Source: Candidatus Gastranaerophilales bacterium (lineage in GTDB: Bacteria; Cyanobacteriota; Vampirovibrionia; Gastranaerophilales; Gastranaerophilaceae). From it: DNA of 46,477 bases. Within the stretch, counting starts at the first letter, position 1; each line of letters opens with the position of its first letter. The stretch covers positions 1-46,477 of the forward strand of contig CALUPW010000013.1 in NCBI GenBank assembly GCA_944322785.1, given 5' to 3'. Positions 7,607-16,009 of the stretch are shown one piece after another. A program made the position numbers and the translations under genes. The notes under the pieces are model-generated. The model did not search any database. It was not told the DNA's origin and saw nothing but the letters and a program-made list of their open reading frames with translations.

Positions 7607-9697
7607 CTAAAACCCCACAACATTCTGCAACTCTTTGGACTTTTTGACCTTAACTTCGGCTTCAAGCATTTTTGAAAGTTCTTTTAAATCAGTTATGCAT
7701 AAAAAATCAGCTTTCTTTTTCACTGTAGCGAAATCGCCGGCAGTTAGGCCTTTTATATTTATATCTGCATTTTTAATCCCGAAAAAGTGTTCAAATGCAG
7801 TGTTCACCTGTTCTTTTGTCATAAAATCAAATTTAATTTTGAACGTAAATCGTCTCAAACTGGCTTCATCAAGCGTGTCAAGCAAATTTGTCGTACAAAC
7901 AAACGGATATTCGTGAGATTCCATCCACGTCAGCATCTCATTAACCTGTGAAACTTCCCAGTTTCTTACAGCGTTATTGCGATTTTGCAGGAATGAATCT
8001 GCCTCATCGAAAATCAACATTGCTTTTTTCGATTTGGCTTGAGCAAATGCATCTGCAATATTTTGTTCTGTCTCGCCAACATATTTGGACATTAAATCAC
8101 TTGCACGCTTCATTATTACCTCAACCCCTAGTTCTTTAGCTAAATACCTTGCATATAAACTTTTCCCGGTTCCGGGTTCGCCATAAAGGCAAAGTGAAAA
8201 ATTCAGTTTCCCGCAAGTTTTTATTTTTGCGGTCAAATCCTTTATATCCAAATCTGTATTCACGAGATTGTCGTTATATTCTTTCATTTCAAACTCTTTC
8301 GTCTTTTTGACATTTTTCTTTTTTGTCACAACTTTGGCAACATTTTCAACAAAAACCTCAAAATCATCCTCGTTGCCGTTAATCAATTTTGTTGTTTTAA
8401 CGGCATTTGTAATCAATGACGGCGGAATTTCGTAATTTTTGTTTAATTCCACAAGTTTTTTGTTATCTATTTTAAATTTGTTTTTGCGAATAACCCGTTT
8501 CCAAATATTCAGGCGGATGTCATCTGTCAATTTTTCAAACTCGACAGTATAAGTCATTCTACGCAAAAATGCCAGATCTACATCATAAATATTATTTGTA
8601 GTCCAGAAAATCGGAATAGGTGTTTCTTCAATCAAAGTATTTAAGTAAGCCTTTGATGCACTTCCAAATTCAGTAAACCCTCTGTTCATAACATCTTCAG
8701 CTTCATCAAACAGCAGGCAGGAGTTTAAGGATTTTGAAAGAATTGTTTGTTTTGATGATAAATCGCTCAGTCGGTCTTTTCTTGAAGCTTCTTTGTCCAT
8801 AAATTCTGCGGCAACTGAATACATATCGCATTTTGCTTTGTTTGCTATAAGTTTTGCAAACTGAGTTTTACCTGTTCCGACAGAGCCGTAAAGCAAAATA
8901 TTTATGCCTTTTGAGTGATTTTGAATAGCTGATGTCAGAATATTCAAAGCAATATCCCGCTCTTTTGTCAAATGGTCAAAATCTTTCCAATTAAGTTCAG
9001 ACTTTTGGTTTTTGCCCAGTAAAATGTTTTTTATTTGAGTTTCTGTTTTAATATCAGGATCAGAAAAAACTTGGATTATTTTTTGATTTAAGTAAATTTT
9101 ATCATCATTTATCCCACGCTTTATAAAGATTCCTTTACCTAATAGTTTTTTGCGGTATTGTGGTATAACCCAACTTTTTAGCCTTAAGCACTGTGTTCCG
9201 AATGTTTCAAAATCATGAAAAGTAATATCATAAAATCCATTTATTCTACCTATTAGCGAATTGACTTCTTTTAGAACGTAATACGTCAGGTACCCTTTTT
9301 CAACATCATCTAACAGATATAAATTACTTATTATTTCCAGTTTATTTTCCAGAGGCGTTTTTCTTTTCTGAGCCTGCTTTGCGTATTTTACACAACATTC
9401 TTTTAAAATTAATCTCAATTCTTTTTTGAATTTCAATTCGTATTCATATCGTTCATCTTTGCTAGGGAATTTCCCTAATTTTGGGCATTTATTTTTATCA
9501 AGTTTCAAAACCGATATTAAATTTTCATAATATTGATCTCTAAATCCGTTATTACACAGTTCAACAAAATCCAACAAATATACTAAATAATAGCAAAGCT
9601 TAAACTTTTCAAAAGCCGTAAATAAGTAATACCCTTTGCATGCATTTTGTTTATCTTGCCAATCTGCGATCCAGTCTTCATCAAAGAATAAGCCCAT
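7607..9697 (-). CDS. Tandem AAA+ ATPase
   Basis: A protein of about 696 residues with two AAA+ modules after a roughly 230-residue N-terminal region I do not recognise. Module 1 has Walker A GSVGTGKTQ near 268 and Walker B LLFDEAED; module 2 has Walker A GEPGTGKSLY near 500 and Walker B LIFDEADS, with a YVGETE segment between, typical of CDC48/katanin-like ATPases. Such proteins remodel or unfold protein or nucleoprotein substrates. I prefer the ATG at 9697 to the one at 9703 because the Shine-Dalgarno sequence (AAAGGA) is 7 bases from the former and only 1 from the latter. That choice also puts the promoter element at the same 40-base distance seen at the WYL and rtcB promoters. Confidence 0.85.
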   Translation of the reverse strand: MGLFFDEDWIADWQDKQNACKGYYLFTAFEKFKLCYYLVYLLDFVELCNNGFRDQYYENLISVLKLDKNKCPKLGKFPSKDERYEYELKFKKELRLILKECCVKYAKQAQKRKTPLENKLEIISNLYLLDDVEKGYLTYYVLKEVNSLIGRINGFYDITFHDFETFGTQCLRLKSWVIPQYRKKLLGKGIFIKRGINDDKIYLNQKIIQVFSDPDIKTETQIKNILLGKNQKSELNWKDFDHLTKERDIALNILTSAIQNHSKGINILLYGSVGTGKTQFAKLIANKAKCDMYSVAAEFMDKEASRKDRLSDLSSKQTILSKSLNSCLLFDEAEDVMNRGFTEFGSASKAYLNTLIEETPIPIFWTTNNIYDVDLAFLRRMTYTVEFEKLTDDIRLNIWKRVIRKNKFKIDNKKLVELNKNYEIPPSLITNAVKTTKLINGNEDDFEVFVENVAKVVTKKKNVKKTKEFEMKEYNDNLVNTDLDIKDLTAKIKTCGKLNFSLCLYGEPGTGKSLYARYLAKELGVEVIMKRASDLMSKYVGETEQNIADAFAQAKSKKAMLIFDEADSFLQNRNNAVRNWEVSQVNEMLTWMESHEYPFVCTTNLLDTLDEASLRRFTFKIKFDFMTKEQVNTAFEHFFGIKNADINIKGLTAGDFATVKKKADFLCITDLKELSKMLEAEVKVKKSKELQNVVGF

Positions 9698-9718
9698 TTT
9701 CATATCCTTTCAATGAAC

Positions 9719-9749
9719 ATTATAACCAACATACATGTCACTTCCGGAC
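9719..9749 (-). promoter_or_regulatory. Regulon promoter 5: upstream of the tandem AAA+ ATPase
   Basis: On the minus strand the element reads GTCCGGAAGTGAC (9737-9749), then exactly 12 bases and a perfect -10, TATAAT. It lies in the divergent region shared with the helicase gene, so the same site might also affect the helicase; that gene has a separate TATAAT at 9848-9853 and no second element. Confidence 0.75.
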
Positions 9750-9887
9750 AGAGACTTCAAGTCATTAACACAAATATTATCAAATAGCCGAATGGATAAT
9801 AAATATTAATAAAACTAAATAGATAAACTTGAAAATGAAGTTTTTGTTATAATTAAATATTATTGCGGAACTAATAAGGGAAAATAT

Positions 9888-12800
9888 ATGAAATGTAATA
9901 ATTGTGGTAAAGATATAGCTGATTATTCCAAATTTTGTGAATATTGCGGATTTAAAACAGATGTGCCTGAAGAATATCAGCATGCAAATTCTCAACAATC
10001 AAAAGTTGGGCAAAAACAAGAAAAGAGTATTGATAAACGTATTTATAAATGGAAAGAAAAATTAATTGATTTATCTAAACGTAACAGGCTTCTAAGTTTT
10101 AAATTTTCCAAATTTTCTACTATTCGTATTATTGATGAACAACCTCCGGAAGTATATCGGGCTTTGGTCCAAAATCTGCAAACAATGGAATTTTTACCAG
10201 TTAAAGTTAATGATTCTGAAATCCCGGAAGAAGAAAAGAAATCATTAGAAGAACTTAATGAGGGAATTGAATTTAAGATACAAGAGTTTAAAGAGTATGA
10301 AATTGATAACCTTGAAAAGAAGCATCTTGATAAATATTTACAAACAAAACTCTCTCAAACAGATTTGAATAAAGCACTTGGTAAGATTAGTACAACTGCA
10401 AAATCTACAAATGATGATTTGGGTTACAATGTATTGTTTTTAGCTTTAGGTAGTATAATCTGGTATGAAGCTGATAATTCCGATGAAAAACTTGAAGCCC
10501 CTTTGATACTTATTCCAATCGAGATAAAAAGAAAAAGTATTGGACAGCCTTATACAATTAAATATAATGAAGATTCCATCATCTTAAATCCGGCTTTAAC
10601 CTTAAAGTTAAAGCGTGATTTTGGAATTAATCTTGAAGATATCCATTTTGATGAAGACGGGATAAATCCTATTGAGATTTTCTCGAAAGTACAAGAAAAA
10701 ATAAAACAACAATCAAGATGGAAACTTCTAAATAATATATATATAGGGCTTTTTTCTTTTGCAAAATTTGTGATGTATAAAGATATTGACACCTATCAAT
10801 CTTTAATTAAGAGTAACGATTTAGTAAAAACCATCTGTGGTTTGAATGAGGAAAAACAGGTTTCAACGGATGCTATATGTCCGTTAGCAGAATTAGATGA
10901 AAGAGTAAAACCTCAAAATACTTACCAAATTTTAGATGCTGATTCTTCACAGCAGCAGGCAATTCAAGTAGTAAAGCAAGGGAATAATCTTGTAATTGAA
11001 GGACCTCCAGGGACAGGAAAAAGTCAAACTATTGCCAATATTATTGCAGAATTATTATCCCAAAATAAAAGGGTTTTATTTGTAAGTCAAAAAATTGCAG
11101 CTTTAGATGTTGTAAAAAGCAGGTTAGATAAAAATGGTCTTGCACCGTTTTGTCTTGAATTGCACAGTAATAAGACAAACAGAAAAAGAGTTATTGATGA
11201 ATTAATAAATACACTTGAATATAACTATACTGGAGATTACGATGAAGGATCATTATCTAAATTAGCATCTGATATAAAATCATTGAAAACATATACTAAT
11301 GAATTACATACTCCGGTTGGAGTATTAAATTATAAACCTTTTGATGCAATTGGAACAGTTTTACATAATTCTTCAATCCCCGATTTTGAATATATTTTTA
11401 CTGATTATAATAATTGGAATTTAGAAAAATTTTCCTACTGTAAAAACTTGTTTAAAGATATAAAAGAAATTTTACAAAGGTTGGGAAATCCACAACTTTT
11501 CCCTTGGTATGGATGTGAAATTCGTGATATTGAATTTGAAGAAAAAATTCAACTAAAAAAACATTTAAAAAGTTTTTTAGATACCCTTGATAATTTAACT
11601 AAAAATATCAGAGAGTTACAAGAGTATCTTTTAACAAAAAATATTGTTAAAATTTCACAAATTCAAAATTTGATTGCTATTGCCAATATAGTTTTACAAA
11701 TACCGAATTCCGCACTTGATAATATTGCTGAAAATAATACAAAAATGGCTAATGATATTAAGCTAATTTGCAATACTGTTAAACAATTTAATATTTATAA
11801 AAACAGAATCAGAGACAAATATAATTTAGGGATTTTAAATGAAGACATTGAAAATTTGATACAAAAATTTTCAATATACAGGGACAAATTTTTCTCAAGA
11901 ATTTCATTTAAATTTTATAGAGATTGTAAATTTATAAAAACATATTATACGAATAATTATAAACCAAATCTTGATGAATTGGTTAACGATTTAAATAATA
12001 TTAAAGAACTGAAAAACTGGATAGAAAAACTGGAAGAATGCGATACTGTTGCAACTGATTTATACGATAATGTTTGGGATAAGAACAATCCGAATGAAAA
12101 CAATATTAAAAACAAGAGTCAATATTTATTAAAATTTAAAGAACTTATAGAATCTGGAAAGTATTTCAATGAAGATATTCTTACTAAATTAAATTCTGAA
12201 GGAATAAATTATGACAAAATTCAAAATCTTCTTCAAAAAATTACAAATTTTAGCAATGATTTAAAAATATATTTTGATACAATAAGCAAACTTACCAAAC
12301 TGGATTGCACGAAAGCTTTTTCACATAACTATGAGGAAGTTGCATTCCTAAAATTAAAAGAAAAAATATCCGCTATTTTAGGTTCTTCGGAAGATTTAAC
12401 TTTATGGTTTAAATATCTAAACATCTATGATAAGATAATTGATGCAGATCTTGTAGAATTTTTCAATAAATGTATAGAATTCAACATTCCGATAGAAGAA
12501 TATGATAAAGCTTTTGAAACGCAATTCTTAAGAATATGGCTAAACGGTTATGTATTCAAAAATATACCAAGTTTAAAAGTTTTTAATTCTTTGGATCAGG
12601 ATAATCTTGTGAAAGAATTTAAATATCTTGATAAAAATCAAGTAGAATCTGCAAAGGTGCGATTAATATCAAAACTTGTATCTAATGCTATGCTTGCAAA
12701 AGAAGAATTCAATAAAGAAACCAACGAATTAAAACGATTTGGTAAACTTCAAAGATTCAGAAAATCTTTAAGACAAATGGTAAAAAGCATACCACATTTA

Positions 12801-14156
12801 TTTTTAGCATTAAAACCATGTCTGATGATGAGTCCCTCAACTGTTGCACAATTACTTGACCCTGAAGTTTTTAAATTTGATGTTGTAATATTTGATGAAG
12901 CAAGTCAATTAACAACAGAAGATTGTATCGGTTCAATCATAAGAGGCGAAAAGCTTGTTGTTGCAGGTGATACAAAACAATTGCCTCCAACATCCTTCTT
13001 TAAAACAGTAGTCGACAGTGATGATGAGGAGGTTGAAGATGAAGATACAGACAATAACAATGAGTCTGAAAGAGTTGACTTGGATAGTATTTTAGATGAA
13101 TGTACAACGTCAGGTTTTCCTCAATGTATGCTTAAATGGCACTATAGAAGCAAACACGAGTATTTAATTGCATTTTCAAACAAACATTTATATCAGGAAT
13201 TATATACTTTTCCAAGCTGTATTGAAGATAGTGAAATTTTAGGAATAAAATTCTTCTATCATGAACCAACGGATACGACAAAAGAAAATAAGCGTTTAGA
13301 AGAAGCTCAGATTGTTGCTAAAGCTGTTATGCAACATGCTAAAAAACATCCTGATCTATCCTTGGGTGTGGCAACATTGAATATTAAACAAAAAGGCCTT
13401 ATTGAAGCCGAAATTGAAAAATTAAGAGAACAAGATCCAAGTTGTGAAGACTTTTTCAGTGATAACAAATCTGAATACTTTTTTGTAAAAAACTTAGAAT
13501 CTATTCAGGGAGATGAAAGAGACGTTATTATGATTAGCGTTGGGTATTTTAAAAATCAAAACGGCACTCTTCCAATGAATTTTGGTCCAATTAATAAAGA
13601 TGGTGGAGAAAGACGTTTAAATGTGCTTATTACCCGTGCTAGAAATATGGTAGAAGTTTTCAGCGGAATTAAAGCATCTGATTTTAACATGGATAAGACA
13701 AATAAAAGAGGAGTACAGCTTCTTCAATGGTATTTAGATTTTGCAGAACGGGGAGAAATTGCATTAAAACAAAGTATTACAAGCAGTGCGGATGATAGTT
13801 TTGATTCTCCTTTTGAAGAATCTGTATGTAATGCATTAAGAGAAAAAGGCTATTCCGTTAAATCACAGGTTGGTTGTTCTGGATACAAAATTGACTTAGC
13901 TATAAGAGACAAGGATAATCCTGGACACTTTTTATTAGGAATTGAATGTGATGGAGCTGCGTATCATTCTTGTGCTACTGCAAGGGATAGAGATAGACTT
14001 AGACAGGAAGTTTTGGAAAGTTTAGGTTGGAAAATTTATAGAATATGGTCGACTGATTGGTTCAAAAATCCGCAAAAACAACTCGATAAACTGATAAATC
14101 ACATAAATAGTATTGATACAGGAAAAAATTTAGTCGCAAGTGCAGAAGCAATTTAA
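9888..14156 (+). CDS. Zinc-ribbon/DUF4011 superfamily 1 helicase with C-terminal nuclease
   Basis: A 1422-residue multidomain protein. It has an N-terminal C4 zinc ribbon (Cys 3, 6, 17, 20), then a DUF4011 block (KWKEKLIDLSKRNRLLSF, about 50-70), then a split SF1 helicase core: Walker A EGPPGTGKSQ near 371, a long coiled insertion, Walker B IFDEASQL near 1001, a GDTKQLPP block, a WHYRSK block and motif VI LITRAR near 1245. The last 110 residues resemble the REase_MTES_1575/Vsr-like nuclease fold, with KIDLAI and GIECDGAAYH supplying acidic residues. Large DUF4011 helicase-nucleases occur in defence islands and are thought to attack foreign nucleic acid; that role is inferred. The exonuclease gene starts 11 bases later, so they form a two-gene operon. 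A GGGA Shine-Dalgarno sequence supports the start. Confidence 0.87.
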   Translation: MKCNNCGKDIADYSKFCEYCGFKTDVPEEYQHANSQQSKVGQKQEKSIDKRIYKWKEKLIDLSKRNRLLSFKFSKFSTIRIIDEQPPEVYRALVQNLQTMEFLPVKVNDSEIPEEEKKSLEELNEGIEFKIQEFKEYEIDNLEKKHLDKYLQTKLSQTDLNKALGKISTTAKSTNDDLGYNVLFLALGSIIWYEADNSDEKLEAPLILIPIEIKRKSIGQPYTIKYNEDSIILNPALTLKLKRDFGINLEDIHFDEDGINPIEIFSKVQEKIKQQSRWKLLNNIYIGLFSFAKFVMYKDIDTYQSLIKSNDLVKTICGLNEEKQVSTDAICPLAELDERVKPQNTYQILDADSSQQQAIQVVKQGNNLVIEGPPGTGKSQTIANIIAELLSQNKRVLFVSQKIAALDVVKSRLDKNGLAPFCLELHSNKTNRKRVIDELINTLEYNYTGDYDEGSLSKLASDIKSLKTYTNELHTPVGVLNYKPFDAIGTVLHNSSIPDFEYIFTDYNNWNLEKFSYCKNLFKDIKEILQRLGNPQLFPWYGCEIRDIEFEEKIQLKKHLKSFLDTLDNLTKNIRELQEYLLTKNIVKISQIQNLIAIANIVLQIPNSALDNIAENNTKMANDIKLICNTVKQFNIYKNRIRDKYNLGILNEDIENLIQKFSIYRDKFFSRISFKFYRDCKFIKTYYTNNYKPNLDELVNDLNNIKELKNWIEKLEECDTVATDLYDNVWDKNNPNENNIKNKSQYLLKFKELIESGKYFNEDILTKLNSEGINYDKIQNLLQKITNFSNDLKIYFDTISKLTKLDCTKAFSHNYEEVAFLKLKEKISAILGSSEDLTLWFKYLNIYDKIIDADLVEFFNKCIEFNIPIEEYDKAFETQFLRIWLNGYVFKNIPSLKVFNSLDQDNLVKEFKYLDKNQVESAKVRLISKLVSNAMLAKEEFNKETNELKRFGKLQRFRKSLRQMVKSIPHLFLALKPCLMMSPSTVAQLLDPEVFKFDVVIFDEASQLTTEDCIGSIIRGEKLVVAGDTKQLPPTSFFKTVVDSDDEEVEDEDTDNNNESERVDLDSILDECTTSGFPQCMLKWHYRSKHEYLIAFSNKHLYQELYTFPSCIEDSEILGIKFFYHEPTDTTKENKRLEEAQIVAKAVMQHAKKHPDLSLGVATLNIKQKGLIEAEIEKLREQDPSCEDFFSDNKSEYFFVKNLESIQGDERDVIMISVGYFKNQNGTLPMNFGPINKDGGERRLNVLITRARNMVEVFSGIKASDFNMDKTNKRGVQLLQWYLDFAERGEIALKQSITSSADDSFDSPFEESVCNALREKGYSVKSQVGCSGYKIDLAIRDKDNPGHFLLGIECDGAAYHSCATARDRDRLRQEVLESLGWKIYRIWSTDWFKNPQKQLDKLINHINSIDTGKNLVASAEAI

Positions 14157-14167
14157 TAGGAGTAAAT

Positions 14168-15541
14168 ATGAAAAAGGTTTTATACTTTGACGTAGAATAT
14201 GCAAATGCAAAAAACAAATCAATCTGTCAGCTGGGATTATTGAGCGAATATTACCCCTCTGGAGAACCTGTTTTCCCTGAGAAAAATATTTTTATAAATC
14301 CGGAGGACGGCTTTCAGGACTGGTGTATAAAAGTTCATGGAATTACCGAAAAACAAGTTGAAACTGAACCAAATTTCCCTGAAGTATGGAAAGATATTGA
14401 AAAATATTTTGCGGATGCTGTTATTGTCGGTTATAATGTTTTCGTTTCTGATTTAACGGCATTGTCAAAATCTTGTGCAAGATACAATATTAAATTACCG
14501 GATTTATACTATATTGATGTAATGCGAATGGCAACTGACAATATCCCTTATTATGCAGTCAAAGATTTTACTCTGGAAAGTTTATGTAAATATTTCAAAA
14601 TTGATATGGATAAATCCCATGATGCTTTTGATGATGCCTGTGCAACTGCGGATTTATTTAAGTGTCTAATTAAAAATTTTGATGTAAATATAAATAAATA
14701 TATACGAAAATTTTCACCGATTGAGGCAAAAGAATTTGTAAACTATGTTGCAGATCCTGTTTTACGACGATCCATGAGTGAATTTTACGGAGTTATCCAG
14801 GGGATAATGCTGGATTGTAAAATTAAACCTGAAGAAGAATCTTTTATAAAACAGTGGAAAAAAGATAATAACGCTTTTGAGTCAAAAGAAGAACTTGTTC
14901 CAATATTTTATACTCTGAATAAAATTCTTGAAGATAATGTGATTACATTAGAGGAAGTGAATGAATTAAAATCGGTTGTAAGAAAATATTATGAAACAAT
15001 TCTAGGTTCACCGATCACAAATTCATTACAGGAACTAAGAGGAATCTTAAAAGGAATTATTGTAGATAATAAAATTTCCACGGAAGAAGGCGAAAATCTT
15101 ATGAAGTGGTTATATAATAATATCCATTTGAGTGAATACTATCCGTATAATCATATTTCTGACATATTTGAAACAGTTTTAGAGGACGGTATAATTACCG
15201 AAAAAGAATCAAATTCATTAATAGAAATAATTAACTCTATATTATCTCCTGTAGAATCATTAAAAGAACAAATTTCCGGAGTTAAGAATAAACACGTTTG
15301 TTTGAGCGGGAATTTTTCACATGGTCAAAAGGGAGATGTAGAAAAAATAATTACAGAAAATGGTGGAATTATTGATTCTGGATTAAAAAAATCAACTGAT
15401 ATTTTAATTATCGGCGATTATGAAAGTCAGGCCTATGCCCATGGGACCTACGGGACAAAAGTTCGAAAAGCAATGGAATATAATAGTAAGGGATGTAATA
15501 TTTGTATTCTTAAAGAAGCAGATTTTTTTGCAAATAGTTAA
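14168..15541 (+). CDS. DEDDh 3'-5' exonuclease with internal repeat and C-terminal BRCT domain
   Basis: A 457-residue protein in three parts. Residues 1-175 are a DnaQ/RNase T-type exonuclease with all DEDDh residues visible: Asp8 and Glu10 in YFDVEYA, an Asp in VFVSDLTAL, then His and Asp in HDAFDDA (about 153-159). Residues 200-365 hold two related helical units, each with a G-I-x-x-D-x-K-I then E-E pattern and a later E-D-x-x-I-T-x-E-E pattern. The last 85 residues are a BRCT domain (CLSGNFSHG, then ILIIGDYES), as in NAD+-dependent DNA ligases, which may bind DNA ends or NAD+/phosphates. It is co-transcribed with the helicase-nuclease and probably processes its products. Confidence 0.85.
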   Translation: MKKVLYFDVEYANAKNKSICQLGLLSEYYPSGEPVFPEKNIFINPEDGFQDWCIKVHGITEKQVETEPNFPEVWKDIEKYFADAVIVGYNVFVSDLTALSKSCARYNIKLPDLYYIDVMRMATDNIPYYAVKDFTLESLCKYFKIDMDKSHDAFDDACATADLFKCLIKNFDVNINKYIRKFSPIEAKEFVNYVADPVLRRSMSEFYGVIQGIMLDCKIKPEEESFIKQWKKDNNAFESKEELVPIFYTLNKILEDNVITLEEVNELKSVVRKYYETILGSPITNSLQELRGILKGIIVDNKISTEEGENLMKWLYNNIHLSEYYPYNHISDIFETVLEDGIITEKESNSLIEIINSILSPVESLKEQISGVKNKHVCLSGNFSHGQKGDVEKIITENGGIIDSGLKKSTDILIIGDYESQAYAHGTYGTKVRKAMEYNSKGCNICILKEADFFANS

Positions 15542-15733
15542 ATTGAATACATACGCTGTTTATTCACTGTTAGTATATTTAGGGAATGTAACTAAAAAAG
15601 CTTAATATAGCTGTTATACAGTTGCAATATTTCTCAAATTTCCCTGTAATTTAATAAAAATACACTGTAAATTTGGTATTATCAGTGAAAATATTCAGAG
15701 ACTTTTGCTCTATGGACTAAGCTATCCGTTTTT

Positions 15734-15760
15734 AAAAGGCTTTCGAGCCTTTTATTTTTT
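15734..15760 (+). terminator. Rho-independent terminator
   Basis: A perfect 8-bp stem (AAAAGGCT/AGCCTTTT) closed by a TTCG tetraloop, followed by ATTTTTT. It lies 190 bases after the exonuclease gene, so it may end that transcript or a short separate RNA. Confidence 0.85.
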
Positions 15761-15779
15761 AGGTGTCGCCTTATATTTT

Positions 15780-15935
15780 TTAAATGCTCACAGAATGCTC
15801 ACAAAAAATTTTTTCTTCTATAGCGTCTTTTGCATTTAAGTTTACAGCATTCATTATTGCTTAATAAATATCTTTTGTGGCTGTTGTCCTAGCGACCAAC
15901 TTGTCTGGATATAGATTTGATGTAGGAAGTCAAGC
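15780..15935 (-). pseudogene. Decayed 3' end of a tyrosine recombinase (integrase) gene
   Basis: Read on the minus strand, two frames joined by one frameshift give SISRQVGR followed by RTTATKDIY, a stop codon, and AIMNAVNLNAKDAIEEKIF. This follows the usual end of tyrosine integrases: the isxxLGHxxxxTTxxIYxH block, where the final Tyr is catalytic, then a helical tail. The frameshift after VGR, the internal stop after IY and the loss of everything upstream show it is dead. No larger open frame covers the region. The match is by eye and short, so it needs a profile search. Confidence 0.5.
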
Positions 15936-15974
15936 ACCTTAATGCGGCTTTTAAGTCAAGATATTTTTTGCGAA

Positions 15975-15998
15975 TGCGCCCGATTTTAATCGGGCGCA
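15975..15998 (-). terminator. GC-rich hairpin downstream of the DXS-like gene
   Basis: An 11-bp perfect inverted repeat (TGCGCCCGATT/AATCGGGCGCA) starts 12 bases past the DXS-like stop. It lacks a clean T tract on either side, so it may be a weak terminator or a transcript-stabilising hairpin. Confidence 0.55.
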
Positions 15999-16009
15999 CA
16001 GTTTCAAAA

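Larger units (their letters stand above)
15542..16009. other. Gene-poor junction between accessory island and core genes
   Basis: About 470 bases without an intact gene. It contains a possible -10 (TATTAT near 15675), a terminator (15734-15760), the integrase remnant, a doubled 9-mer (ATGCTCACA at 15784 and 15795, in the remnant's last codons) and a strong hairpin (15975-15998). This is where island genes on the plus strand give way to housekeeping genes on the minus strand. No tRNA is visible here. Confidence 0.6.
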
